Of a stretch of DNA of 64,000 nucleotides, positions 6,484 through 15,242 are shown one piece after another. The translations under genes were made by a program, and so were the position numbers. The notes beneath the pieces are model-generated. The model was not told the origin of the DNA, made no database searches, and saw nothing but the letters and a program-made list of their open reading frames with translations. The DNA comes from Paracoccus denitrificans (lineage in GTDB: Bacteria > Pseudomonadota > Alphaproteobacteria > Rhodobacterales > Rhodobacteraceae): the NCBI RefSeq assembly GCF_900100045.1, contig NZ_FNEA01000019.1, forward strand, positions 1 through 64,000, given 5' to 3'. Positions within the stretch are counted from its first letter, which is position 1, and each line of letters begins with the position of its first letter.

Positions 6484-6558
6484 TGGCTGGGGCGGTAGGA
6501 TTCGAACCTACGGTACACGGTACCAAAAACCGTTGCCTTACCACTTGGCCACGCCCCA
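6484..6558 (-). tRNA. tRNA-Gln (anticodon TTG)
   Basis: The minus strand folds as a tRNA: acceptor TGGGGCG/CGCCCCA, D-arm with AAGTGGTAAG, and anticodon stem ACGGT/ACCGT around loop TTTTGGT, giving anticodon TTG. The T-arm has GGTTCGAATCC and CCA is encoded at 6484-6486. Its 3' end faces the accessory island, consistent with use as an integration site. Confidence 0.96.
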
Positions 6559-6620
6559 ACTTGTGGAGGCGTATCTAGCCAAGGCGGCGGGGTGGTGCAA
6601 GAGGCAAAAGGAAAAATCTT

Positions 6621-7862
6621 GTGGCTTCCCCGCGGGAGTTTTATGCGCCCGGCATGGAACAGGTTGATACAGTCATTCTTGGTGCCGGAGCGGCCGGACT
6701 CTTTTGCGCCGGCTCGATTTTACGGCAGGCGGGAGACCGGGCGGGCAGGGTCGTGGTCCTGGATCACGCCCGCGCACCGGGCGAAAAGATTCGCATCTCT
6801 GGTGGCGGGCGGTGCAACTTCACCAATCTCGCGACCGGGCTCGACCGCTTCGTTTCCGGCAATCCGCGCTTTGCGGCTTCGGCCCTGGCCGGGTTCTCGC
6901 CGGCGGATTTCGTCGCCATGGTCGATCAGGCGGGCATCGCCTGGCACGAGAAAACCCTGGGCCAGCTTTTCTGCGACGGCAGTGCGCGGCAGATCATCGA
7001 CATGCTGCTGCATCGGATGCGCGGGGCCGAGTTGCGGCTGGGCACCGCCGTCGAAAAGGTCGAGCCCGCCGAGCGAGGGTTCCTGGTCGCCAGCTCGAAA
7101 GGGCCGCTGGCCGCGCGTCGCCTGGTGGTGGCCACGGGCGGCAAATCGATCCCCAAGATGGGCGCGACGGGGATCGGTTACGACATCGCCGCCCATTTCG
7201 GTCTTGCGTTGGTCGAGCCCAGGGCCGGGCTCGTGCCGCTGACCTTTGCCGAGCAGGACCTGGACCTTTGCCGACCGCTTTCGGGCCTGTCCGTCGCGGC
7301 CGAGGTCAGCCATGGCGCCGGGCGGCGGCGCACCCGGTTCCGCGACGGTCTGCTGTTCACCCACCGCGGCCTGTCGGGCCCCGCGATCCTGCAAATATCG
7401 AGCTTCTGGCGGCCGGGAGAGGAGATCATCGTCGATCTGGCCCCCGATGCCGAGATCGCGGCGGGCCTGCGCGAGATCCGCGGGCAGGGCGGGCGCATGA
7501 CCGTGGCCTCGGCCCTGTCGCGCTGGCTGCCCGCCCGGCTGGCCGAAGCGATCGCCGCCGAAGCGGGGCTGGCTGGCGCGCGGCTGGCCGACCAGGGGAA
7601 TGCCGTGCTCGACCGTCTGGGCGGGCGGGTGAATCGCTGGGTGCTGCGGCCGGTCGGCACGGAAGGCTGGCGCACGGCCGAGGTCACGGTCGGCGGCGTC
7701 GATACGCGCGCGCTCGATTCCAGGACCATGCAGGTGAAATCGGTTCCCGGCCTTTATTTCATCGGCGAGGTCGTCGATGTCACCGGCTGGCTCGGCGGCT
7801 ATAATTTCCAATGGGCCTGGGCCTCGGCCCATGCCGCGGCCCAAGCCATCGCGGCTGGTTGA
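6621..7862 (+). CDS. HI0933/YhiN-family FAD-dependent oxidoreductase
   Basis: This flavoprotein of about 400 aa belongs to the TIGR00275/HI0933-like group (BaiN-related). It shows the FAD-binding VDTVILGAGAAGLFCAG near the N-terminus, a second dinucleotide motif SGGGRCNFTN, ATGGKSIPKMGATGIGY in the middle, and the C-terminal FIGEVVDVTGWLGGYNFQWA. The physiological substrate of the family is unclear. GTG 6621 has AAGGA nine bases upstream; ATG 6654 gives the family-typical shorter N-terminus, so the start is uncertain. Its stop abuts the kdsA stop, the two forming the palindrome TGATCA. Confidence 0.9.
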   Translation: MASPREFYAPGMEQVDTVILGAGAAGLFCAGSILRQAGDRAGRVVVLDHARAPGEKIRISGGGRCNFTNLATGLDRFVSGNPRFAASALAGFSPADFVAMVDQAGIAWHEKTLGQLFCDGSARQIIDMLLHRMRGAELRLGTAVEKVEPAERGFLVASSKGPLAARRLVVATGGKSIPKMGATGIGYDIAAHFGLALVEPRAGLVPLTFAEQDLDLCRPLSGLSVAAEVSHGAGRRRTRFRDGLLFTHRGLSGPAILQISSFWRPGEEIIVDLAPDAEIAAGLREIRGQGGRMTVASALSRWLPARLAEAIAAEAGLAGARLADQGNAVLDRLGGRVNRWVLRPVGTEGWRTAEVTVGGVDTRALDSRTMQVKSVPGLYFIGEVVDVTGWLGGYNFQWAWASAHAAAQAIAAG

Positions 7863-8696
7863 TCAGCCCATCACCGGATCGGATTTCGCCAGCGCATCGA
7901 AGCGCATCAGCGAGGCGATCAGCGCTGGCATCCGGTCCAGATGGATCATGTTCGGCCCGTCCGAAGGCGCGTTGTCGGGGTCCTGGTGCGTCTCGATGAA
8001 GACGCCGGCGACGCCGAGCGCCACCGCCGCCCGCGCCATGACCGGCGCGAATTCGCGCTGCCCGCCGGAAGAGCCGCCCTGTCCGCCCGGCTGCTGCACG
8101 GAATGGGTCGCGTCCATGATCACCGGCCAGCCGGTCCGCGCCATGATCGGCAGGCTGCGCATGTCCGCGACCAGCGTATTGTAGCCGAAGCTGACGCCAC
8201 GCTCGGTCAGCAGGATGCGTTCGTTGCCGGTCGAGGCGACCTTTTCGGCGACATTCGGCATGTCCCAGGGGGCAAGGAACTGACCCTTCTTGATGTTCAC
8301 TGCCGCCGGGGTCTCGCCCGCGGCCAGGAGCAGGTCGGTCTGGCGCGACAGGAAGGCGGGGATCTGGATCACATCGACCACGGCGCCCGCCAGCCGCGCC
8401 TGCTCGATGTCATGCACGTCGGTCAGCACCGGGCAGCCGATGCGGCGCCGCACCTCGTCCAGCATGCGCAGCCCCTCGTCGATGCCGATGCCGCGCCGCC
8501 CCTTCAGCGAGGTGCGATTGGCCTTGTCGTAGCTGGCCTTGAAGACGAATCCCGCGCCTGCCTTCGCGCAGGATTCGGCCACCGTCTCGGCAATCATCAA
8601 CGCATGATCGAGGGTTTCAAGCTGGCAGGGCCCGGCGATCAGCGCCAGGGGCTGATCGTTGCCGACGGTGACATTGCCGATCTGGAATTTTTTCAT
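7863..8696 (-). CDS. kdsA: 3-deoxy-8-phosphooctulonate synthase
   Basis: KdsA condenses phosphoenolpyruvate with arabinose 5-phosphate to Kdo 8-phosphate, the precursor of Kdo for LPS inner core and for capsule linkers. The 277-aa length is normal. Visible family motifs are ALIAGPCQLET, FKASYDKANRTS, GCPVLTDVHD, and the C-terminal IETHQDPDNAPSDGPNM. Its ATG overlaps the stop of kpsE, placing it third in a kpsT-kpsE-kdsA operon, so Kdo supply is coupled to polysaccharide export. It is convergent with the flavoprotein gene. Confidence 0.97.
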   Translation of the reverse strand: MKKFQIGNVTVGNDQPLALIAGPCQLETLDHALMIAETVAESCAKAGAGFVFKASYDKANRTSLKGRRGIGIDEGLRMLDEVRRRIGCPVLTDVHDIEQARLAGAVVDVIQIPAFLSRQTDLLLAAGETPAAVNIKKGQFLAPWDMPNVAEKVASTGNERILLTERGVSFGYNTLVADMRSLPIMARTGWPVIMDATHSVQQPGGQGGSSGGQREFAPVMARAAVALGVAGVFIETHQDPDNAPSDGPNMIHLDRMPALIASLMRFDALAKSDPVMG

Positions 8697-10432
8697 GAAG
8701 ATACCTGTTCGCGCAGGATCGAGGCCGTCAGCGAGAGCATCAGGTAGATGCCCGAAAACACCAGGAAGGCCACGATCGTGTTCTGGAAAGCCTTGGGATA
8801 GGTCGCTTCGTCCGGGGGCACCGGCGCGACCGAGAGCGAGAGATAGCGGACCTGCTTGTTGGCCTCGATCCGCGCGGTCTCCATCTGCGCGGCGGCTGTG
8901 GCCAGCAGTTCCTGCCGGGTCATGAGGTCGGATTCGGCGATGCGGATCTCGCCCGAGATGGTGGCCAGCGAGCCGCGGGCGTTGTTGCCCTCGGTCAGCT
9001 GGCTGCGGGTCTGGGCCAGCATCTCCTCGAGCCGGCCGATATCGCCCTCGACGCCGGCGACGCGGCTGGCATTAGGGCGAAGGTTCGATTTCAACTGGCC
9101 CAGTTCCAGCTTCTTTTCCGCCAGCTGGCGCTCGAGCTCGGCGATATGGCCCATGATGACGCTGCCTTCGGCCGCCGGGTCGAGAACGCCCAGCTTCTGC
9201 TGCAATTCCTGCACCCGGCGCTGAGCCAGCAGCACCTTTCTCTCGGCATCCTGATAGCTCTCGACCGCACCCTTCATCTGGTCCTCGCGCAGGCGCGCGG
9301 TCATCTGGTCCACCTGGCCCTCGGCATATTTGATCAGCGCCAGCGAGAATTCCTGGCTGAGCTCGGGGTCGGGGGCGATCACTTCCATGTTGATCACGCC
9401 CTCGGTCGGATCATAGCCGATCTTCACCGAGTTGCGATAGAGCTTGTAGGCCTGTTCGTTCGTCGCATCAGGCGGCAGGCGCAGGATCGGGTCCATGGCC
9501 GGCTCCTGGAAGGCGCGCTTGAAGCCCAGATCCTTGTCGAGCCGCAGCATCGCGTCGCGCGAGGTCAGATAGCTTTGCACCGAGACCGAGTCGGTATTGG
9601 TGGCCAACTGCGTTCCACCGAACAGCCCGCCCAGGCCGCCCGGGCTGGATTGCTCGGCCTGCTGGATCTGGAACTGCGAGACGGTGGCGTAAAGCGGCGT
9701 GGCCACCGAGGAATAATACCAGCCCGCGATCAGCGTCGGCAGCACGACGAAGGCCGCAAGGCGTGCAAGCAGCATCAACAGCCTGCGGCGGCGACGGCGG
9801 GCGATGTCCTGCTGGATGCGGATGATCTCGGCGGCGCGGCGATCCTCGGTCAGCGCCTCGCGCGAGGGCAGGCTGGTGGTGCCGGGCGACAGGGGCATGA
9901 TCTCGGTGCCGCGACTGCGGGGGGGCGGGCCGTCACGGCGCGTCGGCACCGGCATGTTGGCGCCGTTGGCGGATGCCGCAGCCTGGGCGCGCGCGCCCTC
10001 TTCCGCCAGGATCTTGCCGACCGCGGCGCGGTGGAACGGGTCGATGCCGCGGTCGCGCAGCAGGACCACCGCCTCATGATCGGAAGCGGCCTTGATCTCG
10101 TGCATGGCGGCGATGCGGCGCGCCATGCGCAACTGGCGGTCGGTCAGGTTCTCGGCCCGCACCGCGGCGATGCGTTCGGCCATCGGCGGCTTGCCCTGCG
10201 CGGCCTCGGCAGGCTTCTTCGCCGCGCCGGGAAAGCGCATGTCGCCGAAACCGTCCTCCTCGGTCGAGAAAAGCTGCTCGGGGTTCTGGCCGGCGCGCGC
10301 GGATTCGATGCGCTTCTGGACCTCGACCTGCACTTTTTGCGCCGTGCCGGCTGCGTGCGGGCCCTCGCTGGCTGCCAGCACCGACTCTTCGCGGCTGATG
10401 CGATAGGCGCGCGCCTTAGGCGGTGTAGTCAT
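8693..10432 (-). CDS. Capsule polysaccharide export inner-membrane protein (KpsE/CtrB-like)
   Basis: This 579-aa protein is a polysaccharide co-polymerase-type component linking the ABC exporter to the outer membrane. A cytoplasmic extension of about 215 residues, rich in Ala and Arg (LTDRQLRMARRIAAMHEIKA), precedes TM1 at about 218-238. A periplasmic coiled-coil region follows (ELERQLAEKKLELGQLKSNL), with a second TM near the C-terminus. Classical KpsE lacks such an extension. ATG 10432 lies 17 bp inside kpsT and is chosen over the upstream frame because it fits the overlap. No KpsM permease gene is adjacent. Confidence 0.88.
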   Translation of the reverse strand: MTTPPKARAYRISREESVLAASEGPHAAGTAQKVQVEVQKRIESARAGQNPEQLFSTEEDGFGDMRFPGAAKKPAEAAQGKPPMAERIAAVRAENLTDRQLRMARRIAAMHEIKAASDHEAVVLLRDRGIDPFHRAAVGKILAEEGARAQAAASANGANMPVPTRRDGPPPRSRGTEIMPLSPGTTSLPSREALTEDRRAAEIIRIQQDIARRRRRRLLMLLARLAAFVVLPTLIAGWYYSSVATPLYATVSQFQIQQAEQSSPGGLGGLFGGTQLATNTDSVSVQSYLTSRDAMLRLDKDLGFKRAFQEPAMDPILRLPPDATNEQAYKLYRNSVKIGYDPTEGVINMEVIAPDPELSQEFSLALIKYAEGQVDQMTARLREDQMKGAVESYQDAERKVLLAQRRVQELQQKLGVLDPAAEGSVIMGHIAELERQLAEKKLELGQLKSNLRPNASRVAGVEGDIGRLEEMLAQTRSQLTEGNNARGSLATISGEIRIAESDLMTRQELLATAAAQMETARIEANKQVRYLSLSVAPVPPDEATYPKAFQNTIVAFLVFSGIYLMLSLTASILREQVSS

Positions 10433-11069
10433 AATATTGCTTGGCCTCTTCGAGGGTTTCGAACTGATATAGCTTGCCGTCGCGAAGGACGGCAGCAGAA
10501 TGGCAGAACTTTTCAATGGTTTGCGCCTGGTGCGACACCACGATCACGGTCGCCGACTTCAGGCGTTCGTAAAGCACCGTTCCCGCCTTGCGGTTGAATT
10601 CGGGATCCGTCGTGGCGGGCATGCCTTCGTCGATCAGGTAGATGTCGAACTCCAGCGCCAGCATCAGCGAAAAGGTAAAGCGCGACCGCATGCCGGCGCT
10701 GTAGGTGCCGACCGGCATGTCGAAATATTCGTCGATATCGGTCAGCCAGCGGCAGAAGGCTTCGACATAATCCGGGTCGAGCCCGTAGATGCGGGCGATG
10801 AAGCGCGCATTCTCGTTGGCGCTGAGCGAAGGGGTGATGCCGCCCATGAAACCCAGCGGAAAAGAGACCCGGCATTCGGTGCGGATCGTGCCTTCGTCCG
10901 GCTTTTCCAGGCCGCACATCATGTTGATGATCGTGGTCTTGCCGGTACCGTTCGGTGCGAGAATGCCCATCGACCGCCCCAGTTCGATGCGGAACGACGC
11001 GCGATCGAGGATCACCTTGCGTTGGGTTCCGGTCCAGAACGACTTGGAGACATTGTCGAATTCGATCAT
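10416..11069 (-). CDS. kpsT: Capsule polysaccharide ABC transporter ATP-binding protein (KpsT-like)
   Basis: This 217-aa ATPase is expected to power export of a capsular or related polysaccharide across the inner membrane. It has Walker A APNGTGKTT, the signature region TYSAGMRSRF, Walker B FDIYLIDEG, and a switch His in VVSHQAQ. Length and the MIEFDNVSKSF start are typical of KpsT. GGACGG precedes this ATG, while the longer frame to 11216 lacks support. It is the first gene of the kpsT-kpsE-kdsA operon. The ABC-2 permease must be encoded elsewhere. Confidence 0.88.
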   Translation of the reverse strand: MIEFDNVSKSFWTGTQRKVILDRASFRIELGRSMGILAPNGTGKTTIINMMCGLEKPDEGTIRTECRVSFPLGFMGGITPSLSANENARFIARIYGLDPDYVEAFCRWLTDIDEYFDMPVGTYSAGMRSRFTFSLMLALEFDIYLIDEGMPATTDPEFNRKAGTVLYERLKSATVIVVSHQAQTIEKFCHSAAVLRDGKLYQFETLEEAKQYYDYTA

Positions 11070-11268
11070 CTGGCCGTCCTGATCCACGCGCATGCGCGGG
11101 CTGGTAATGGTTACGAGATACACAATCACTGCCGCGGCCTGAAACCCGCGCCGCGGCAGGCCGGACAATATGCCCGGGGGCCCGCGCTGTCCACCATGGC
11201 GATCAATGCTTGACATATCGTGAATGCCCGCCCTTTTCCGCCGGCCCGGATATGCCTATCTGCCGGAC

Positions 11269-11886
11269 ATGCCCGCCTCGACCAGCCTTCTTCGCGAGAT
11301 CTCGGCCTGCCGCCTTTGCGAGCAGCGCTTTGCGTCGACGGCGACCGGGCACAGTCCGCGCCCCGTGGCCTGGTTCCGGCCCGGCGCGCGCATCCTGGTC
11401 GTCGGGCAGGCGCCGGGCATGCGCGTCCATCTGGCGGGGCGGCCCTTTGCCGATCGCTCGGGCAACCGGCTGCGCGACTGGATGGGCGTGTCGGACGCCG
11501 AGTTCTACGACCGCTCGCGCATTGCCATCGTGCCGATGGCCTTCTGCTTTCCGGGCTATGACGCCAAGGGCGCCGACCTGCCGCCGCCGCCGATCTGCGC
11601 CCGGACCTGGCGCGAACGCGTCATGGCCGAGTTGCAGCCGCAGCTGACTCTGCTGGTCGGCGGCCATGCGCAGCGCTGGCACCTGGGTGCGGCGGCGCGC
11701 GGCGGGGTGACCCAGACCGTCGCCGACTGGCGCGCGCATGGGCCGCACATCTTTCCCTTGCCTCATCCGTCCTGGCGCAATACCGGCTGGTTGCGGCGCA
11801 ATCCCTGGTTTCAGGCCGACCTGCTGCCGGAATTGCGCGCCGCCGTTGCCGCCCTGTTGAGAGAAGCCGATGACCCCGCTGGATGA
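11269..11886 (+). CDS. Uracil-DNA glycosylase family protein
   Basis: This roughly 205-aa protein of the UDG superfamily probably excises damaged bases or binds them. It has a Cys pair near the N-terminus (ACRLCEQRF), the motif LVVGQAPGMRVHLAGRPF corresponding to UDG motif 1, SGNRLRDWMGV, and the C-terminal LPHPSWRN corresponding to the H-containing motif 2. ATG 11269 gives the family-typical start; ATG 11224 in the same frame is also possible, and neither has a clear SD. Its end overlaps sseB by 17 bp. It is divergent from kpsT. Substrate specificity is not deducible. Confidence 0.8.
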   Translation: MPASTSLLREISACRLCEQRFASTATGHSPRPVAWFRPGARILVVGQAPGMRVHLAGRPFADRSGNRLRDWMGVSDAEFYDRSRIAIVPMAFCFPGYDAKGADLPPPPICARTWRERVMAELQPQLTLLVGGHAQRWHLGAAARGGVTQTVADWRAHGPHIFPLPHPSWRNTGWLRRNPWFQADLLPELRAAVAALLREADDPAG

Positions 11887-12622
11887 ACTTTGCCAGGTGC
11901 CCTTTCACGAGGCCGATGCCCCCGCCCGCGCGCGCATCCTGTCGCGCCTGGCCGATACCGAGCTTTTCGCCGCGCTGCTGGCCGAACCGGCCGACGACCG
12001 TGCCGAGCTGCGGCTGTTCGACCTGCCCGAGGGGCGCTTTGCCCTGGCCTGCGACCGCGAGGAACGGCTGGCCGGTTTCGTCGGCGGCCCGGTTGCCTAT
12101 CTCGCCTTGCCGGGCCGGGTGCTTGCCGCGGCGCTGGCCGAGGAGGGGCGGGGCCTGCTGGTCAATCCGGGCCATGCCTCGCAGCTGATGCTGGATGCGG
12201 GCGTGCTGGGCTGGCTGGTGCAGGCGCTTCAGGCGCGCCCCAGCATGGTGCCGGACGAGGCGGCGCGGCGGCTGGGCGCGCCGTCGCCCGAGGCGGTGGC
12301 GCTTCTGGCCGAGCCCCTGGCGCAACGGCTGGGCGACATGGCCGGGCTGGTCGGGCGGCTGGCGCTGGTCGCGGCCGAATGGCAGGACGGGCGACAGGGC
12401 CACGCGCTGATCCTTGCCGGCGTCGAGCCGGCCCATGAGGACGCGGTGGCCAAGGCTTTGGCCGAACTGCTGGCCTTCCTGCCCGAACTGCCCGGCGGCG
12501 TGGACATCGGCTTTGCCGGGCCCGATCTCCCCGCCGGGGCGCTGGTCCTGGAACCGCCGCCCCCGCCTCCCGCACCCGAACCGGCGCGGCGCGATCCCTC
12601 GGCCCCGCCGCGACTGCGCTAG
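11870..12622 (+). CDS. SseB family protein
   Basis: This 250-aa protein carries the SseB N-terminal-type domain (TPLDELCQVPFHEADAPARA, LPGRVLAAALAEEGRGLLVN). A helical middle and a proline-rich C-terminal tail (LEPPPPPPAPEPARRDPSAP) follow. SseB proteins were first described as an enhancer of serine sensitivity; their biochemical role is not established. It overlaps the UDG-like gene by 17 bp, so the two are co-translated. A GC hairpin with T- and A-tracts follows it. Confidence 0.8.
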   Translation: MTPLDELCQVPFHEADAPARARILSRLADTELFAALLAEPADDRAELRLFDLPEGRFALACDREERLAGFVGGPVAYLALPGRVLAAALAEEGRGLLVNPGHASQLMLDAGVLGWLVQALQARPSMVPDEAARRLGAPSPEAVALLAEPLAQRLGDMAGLVGRLALVAAEWQDGRQGHALILAGVEPAHEDAVAKALAELLAFLPELPGGVDIGFAGPDLPAGALVLEPPPPPPAPEPARRDPSAPPRLR

Positions 12623-12659
12623 AGCGGAGCGGACAAAAGCTTGGCCCGGACAAACGAAA

Positions 12660-12679
12660 ACCCGCCCTTGAGGGCGGGT
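12660..12679. terminator. Bidirectional intrinsic terminator
   Basis: ACCCGCCCT and AGGGCGGGT form a perfect 9-bp stem with a two-base loop (12660-12679). TCTTT follows on the plus strand and TTTTCGTTT on the minus strand. It sits between convergent sseB and the DUF882 gene and can serve both. Confidence 0.88.
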
Positions 12680-12714
12680 CTTTGCGTGATCACCGTGAGT
12701 TGATCGGTCGCGAG

Positions 12715-13275
12715 TCAGGCGCCCCAATGGCGGATCGGGCCACAGTCCATATGGACGAAGTTCGAGCGCGAATATTTGCCGACGCCGCCTGCGTTGCAGG
12801 CCGCCGCGGCCTTGTACATCTGCGAGACCGAGCGCGATTTCAGGCGCAGGTCGGCAGCCTTGCCCACCATGTGGAGCGAGTTCCTGGCCACGCCCGAAGA
12901 GCGCGAGCGCAGCATGGCGTTGGTCTGCGGCGAGCGATAGCCCGACAGCATCATGTAGGGTTCGTTGGTCTGCAGCAGCCGGTGCGAGGCTGCGGCAATG
13001 TCGATCGCGCGCGGATCGAACCCGATCGCTTGGCCCGTCCGCCAGTCGCGCATGAAGATGTTGATTTCATTGAGGGCATCCCGGATATACTTGCCTTCGA
13101 CCCAATAGACCGTGTCGATGCTTTCGCCCGTGCGCCCCGAATACATGCGAATGCGGCGGATGTCGCCGGCGCCCCGCAGAAGTCCGAAGGCATTGGCCAT
13201 AACCGGCGCTGCGGCCACCGTGGTCGCCGCGAAGACGCCAAGGATGCCCCGACGCGAGAGTGATTCAAACGTCAT
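12715..13275 (-). CDS. DUF882 / YcbK-like M15-type peptidase, exported
   Basis: This 186-aa protein has a Tat-like signal (LSRRGILGVFAATTVAAAPV) and a mature domain of the DUF882/YcbK family, related to zinc D-Ala-D-Ala carboxypeptidases of the M15 type. Zinc-ligand candidates are in SLHMVGKAADLR (HxxxxxxD) and NFVHMDCGP. It likely acts on peptidoglycan in the periplasm. It is divergent from an L,D-transpeptidase gene across a 306-bp spacer, so the two may be jointly regulated. The terminator at 12660 closes it. Confidence 0.9.
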   Translation of the reverse strand: MTFESLSRRGILGVFAATTVAAAPVMANAFGLLRGAGDIRRIRMYSGRTGESIDTVYWVEGKYIRDALNEINIFMRDWRTGQAIGFDPRAIDIAAASHRLLQTNEPYMMLSGYRSPQTNAMLRSRSSGVARNSLHMVGKAADLRLKSRSVSQMYKAAAACNAGGVGKYSRSNFVHMDCGPIRHWGA

Positions 13276-13581
13276 GTCAGATCGCCTGTCCTGCTTTCGT
13301 TGTTTTTGCCGCCCGTTGAAACGGCCCGCCCCGGTTTAGCCGGAGCCGGTTAAGAATATGTCACCAGCGCGCGAGCCGAGGGAAGCTTTTCGTTTCGCTT
13401 GCAGCAAAGATCCGCCATTCTCGGCAAAAATCCGCCGATATCCGGGTGATTCGGAACCAAATCCGATGTTTTTGCGCGGCCGTGTTTGCGCTGCATCAGT
13501 GATGCAAGAAAAAACTTGCCTCGCTGGACCGGAATCGACGCAAATGCGAAGATTTGCCGCAGACGCAAAGGAACCTTTCAA
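13276..13581. other. Divergent intergenic region with 15-bp palindrome
   Basis: This 306-bp spacer separates the DUF882 gene from the L,D-transpeptidase gene and must hold both promoters. It contains a perfect palindrome TGCATCA-G-TGATGCA at 13492-13506, followed by an A-rich stretch. An SD (AAAGGA, 13567-13572) serves the rightward gene. No additional gene is credible. Confidence 0.6.
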
Positions 13582-15216
13582 GTGCGCTTTACCGGGTTGA
13601 TTCGTGTGATGGTTGTTGCGGCCGCTCTGGCGGCCATGCCGCGCGTCGCGGCGGCGCAGGCGCTGGACGTGGTGCCGGTCGCGGCGCTTCCTGCGCCCAG
13701 GCTAAGCTTTTCCGAGCAGGAAATGCAACTGGCCCAGCAGGTTGCCGACCATCCGGGCCTGGCCGATTTCTATGGCACGAACGGGCTGAAGCCGGTCTTT
13801 ACCGGCGCCGCGGGGGCCGCGCGCCGCGCTGCGCTGATCGAGGCGCTGGGGCAGGCGGCCTCGCACGGGTTGCCGCCCACGCGTTATCGCCAGGCGGCGT
13901 TGCGCACCCTCGACCGCGAGGGCGCCGACACGGTCGAGGAAGAGATCCGCTTTGCCCGCGCCTTCGCCGACTGGAGCCGCGACGTGTCGGGCGGGATCCT
14001 CGATCCGCGCCGGGTCGAACCCGGCATCAAGCGCGAGGTGCAGCGCCCGCGGACCGGCGATCTGCTGCGCGCCTTTGCCGCCGCCGCCGATCCGGTCGCC
14101 ATGCTCGCTGCGCTGCCGCCGCAGGATGCGCGCTATGAGGCGCTGCGCCAGGCGCTGGCGCGGCAGTCGCAACTGGTCGCGCCCGGCGATGCGCCGCGGG
14201 TGGCCGAGGGGCTGTGGCGCGAGGGGACCAGCGACCCGGCGGTCGCGGCGCTGCGCGTGCGCCTTGCCTCGGTCGGTTTCGCCGCGGCGCCCATGGGCAG
14301 CCCGCTGACCTATGACGGGGCGCTGGCGCAGGCGGTCGCCGCCTATCAGAAGGCGGCGGGCCTGCCGGCGGACGGGGTGGCCGGGCCGCGCACGGTGGCG
14401 CGGCTGAACCGCGGCACCGGCCCCGAGGCCGAGGCGATCCTGGTTGCGCTGGAGCGGATGCGCTGGATGCGCGGGCACGACCTGAACGCCCGCCATGTCT
14501 GGGTGAACCTGCCCGAGTTCAACGCCCGCATCTACGAGAACGGCCGAGAGGTCTTCGAGACCCGCGTGGTCATCGGCAAGGCCAATCGCGAATTCGAGAC
14601 GCCCGAGTTCAGCGAGACGATGAAATACATGGTCGTCAACCCGCGCTGGAACGTGCCGCGCTCGATCACCGTCAAGGAATACCTGCCGCGGCTTCAGGCC
14701 AACCGGCATGCGGTCGGGCATCTCGACGTGGTGGACGGGGCCGGCAATGTCATTGCGCGCGACCGCATCGACTTTCGCAAATACAGCGCCAAGACCTTTC
14801 CCTATCGCATGCGGCAGAAACCCAGCGACGACAATGCGTTGGGGCAGGTCAAGTTCATGTTCCCGAACCCGTGGAACATCTATCTGCACGACACGCCGAC
14901 CAAGCATCTGTTCAACCAGTCCAGCCGCGCCTATTCGCATGGCTGCATCCGCGTCGGCCGCCCGGTCGACCTGGCGCATGAGCTGCTGAAGGGCCAGGTG
15001 GAAAGCCCCGAGGCGGTTTTCTCCAAGGCGCTGAAATCCGGGCGCGAGACCTATCTGAACCTGCGCCCGCCCGTGCCGGTGCATCTGGTCTATTTCACCG
15101 CCTTCCCCGACGAGAGCGGCCAGATCCGCCGTTTTCCCGACATCTATGGCCGCGATGCGCTGGTGCACGCGGCGCTGGTCAAGGCCGGGCTGGATTCCGC
15201 GGCCGCGGATGAATAG
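13582..15216 (+). CDS. L,D-transpeptidase (YcbB/LdtD-like) with peptidoglycan-binding domain
   Basis: This 544-aa periplasmic enzyme is expected to form 3-3 cross-links or attach proteins to peptidoglycan. It has a signal peptide (VMVVAAALAAMPRVAAAQA), a YcbB-type N-terminal scaffold, a PG_binding_1 repeat (YQKAAGLPADGVAGPRTVAR), and a YkuD catalytic domain with YSHGCIRVGRP: His453 and catalytic Cys455. GTG 13582 has AAAGGA nine bases upstream and gives a clean signal peptide; the longer upstream frame is rejected. It is divergent from the DUF882 peptidase and followed 26 bp later by lpxD. Confidence 0.92.
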   Translation: MRFTGLIRVMVVAAALAAMPRVAAAQALDVVPVAALPAPRLSFSEQEMQLAQQVADHPGLADFYGTNGLKPVFTGAAGAARRAALIEALGQAASHGLPPTRYRQAALRTLDREGADTVEEEIRFARAFADWSRDVSGGILDPRRVEPGIKREVQRPRTGDLLRAFAAAADPVAMLAALPPQDARYEALRQALARQSQLVAPGDAPRVAEGLWREGTSDPAVAALRVRLASVGFAAAPMGSPLTYDGALAQAVAAYQKAAGLPADGVAGPRTVARLNRGTGPEAEAILVALERMRWMRGHDLNARHVWVNLPEFNARIYENGREVFETRVVIGKANREFETPEFSETMKYMVVNPRWNVPRSITVKEYLPRLQANRHAVGHLDVVDGAGNVIARDRIDFRKYSAKTFPYRMRQKPSDDNALGQVKFMFPNPWNIYLHDTPTKHLFNQSSRAYSHGCIRVGRPVDLAHELLKGQVESPEAVFSKALKSGRETYLNLRPPVPVHLVYFTAFPDESGQIRRFPDIYGRDALVHAALVKAGLDSAAADE

Positions 15217-15242
15217 ATGAACCCCAAGCAAAGGGGAGCCGC

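Noticed and set aside
6318..6578. 86-aa open frame running into the tRNA-Gln gene
   Set aside because: It overlaps most of the tRNA, has no protein-like composition and lacks a convincing start; part of it is simply antisense tRNA sequence.
11070..11216. Extended start of kpsT at 11216
   Set aside because: The added residues show no ABC family similarity and overlap the promoter side of the divergent UDG-like gene; MIEFDN at 11069 matches the usual KpsT start.
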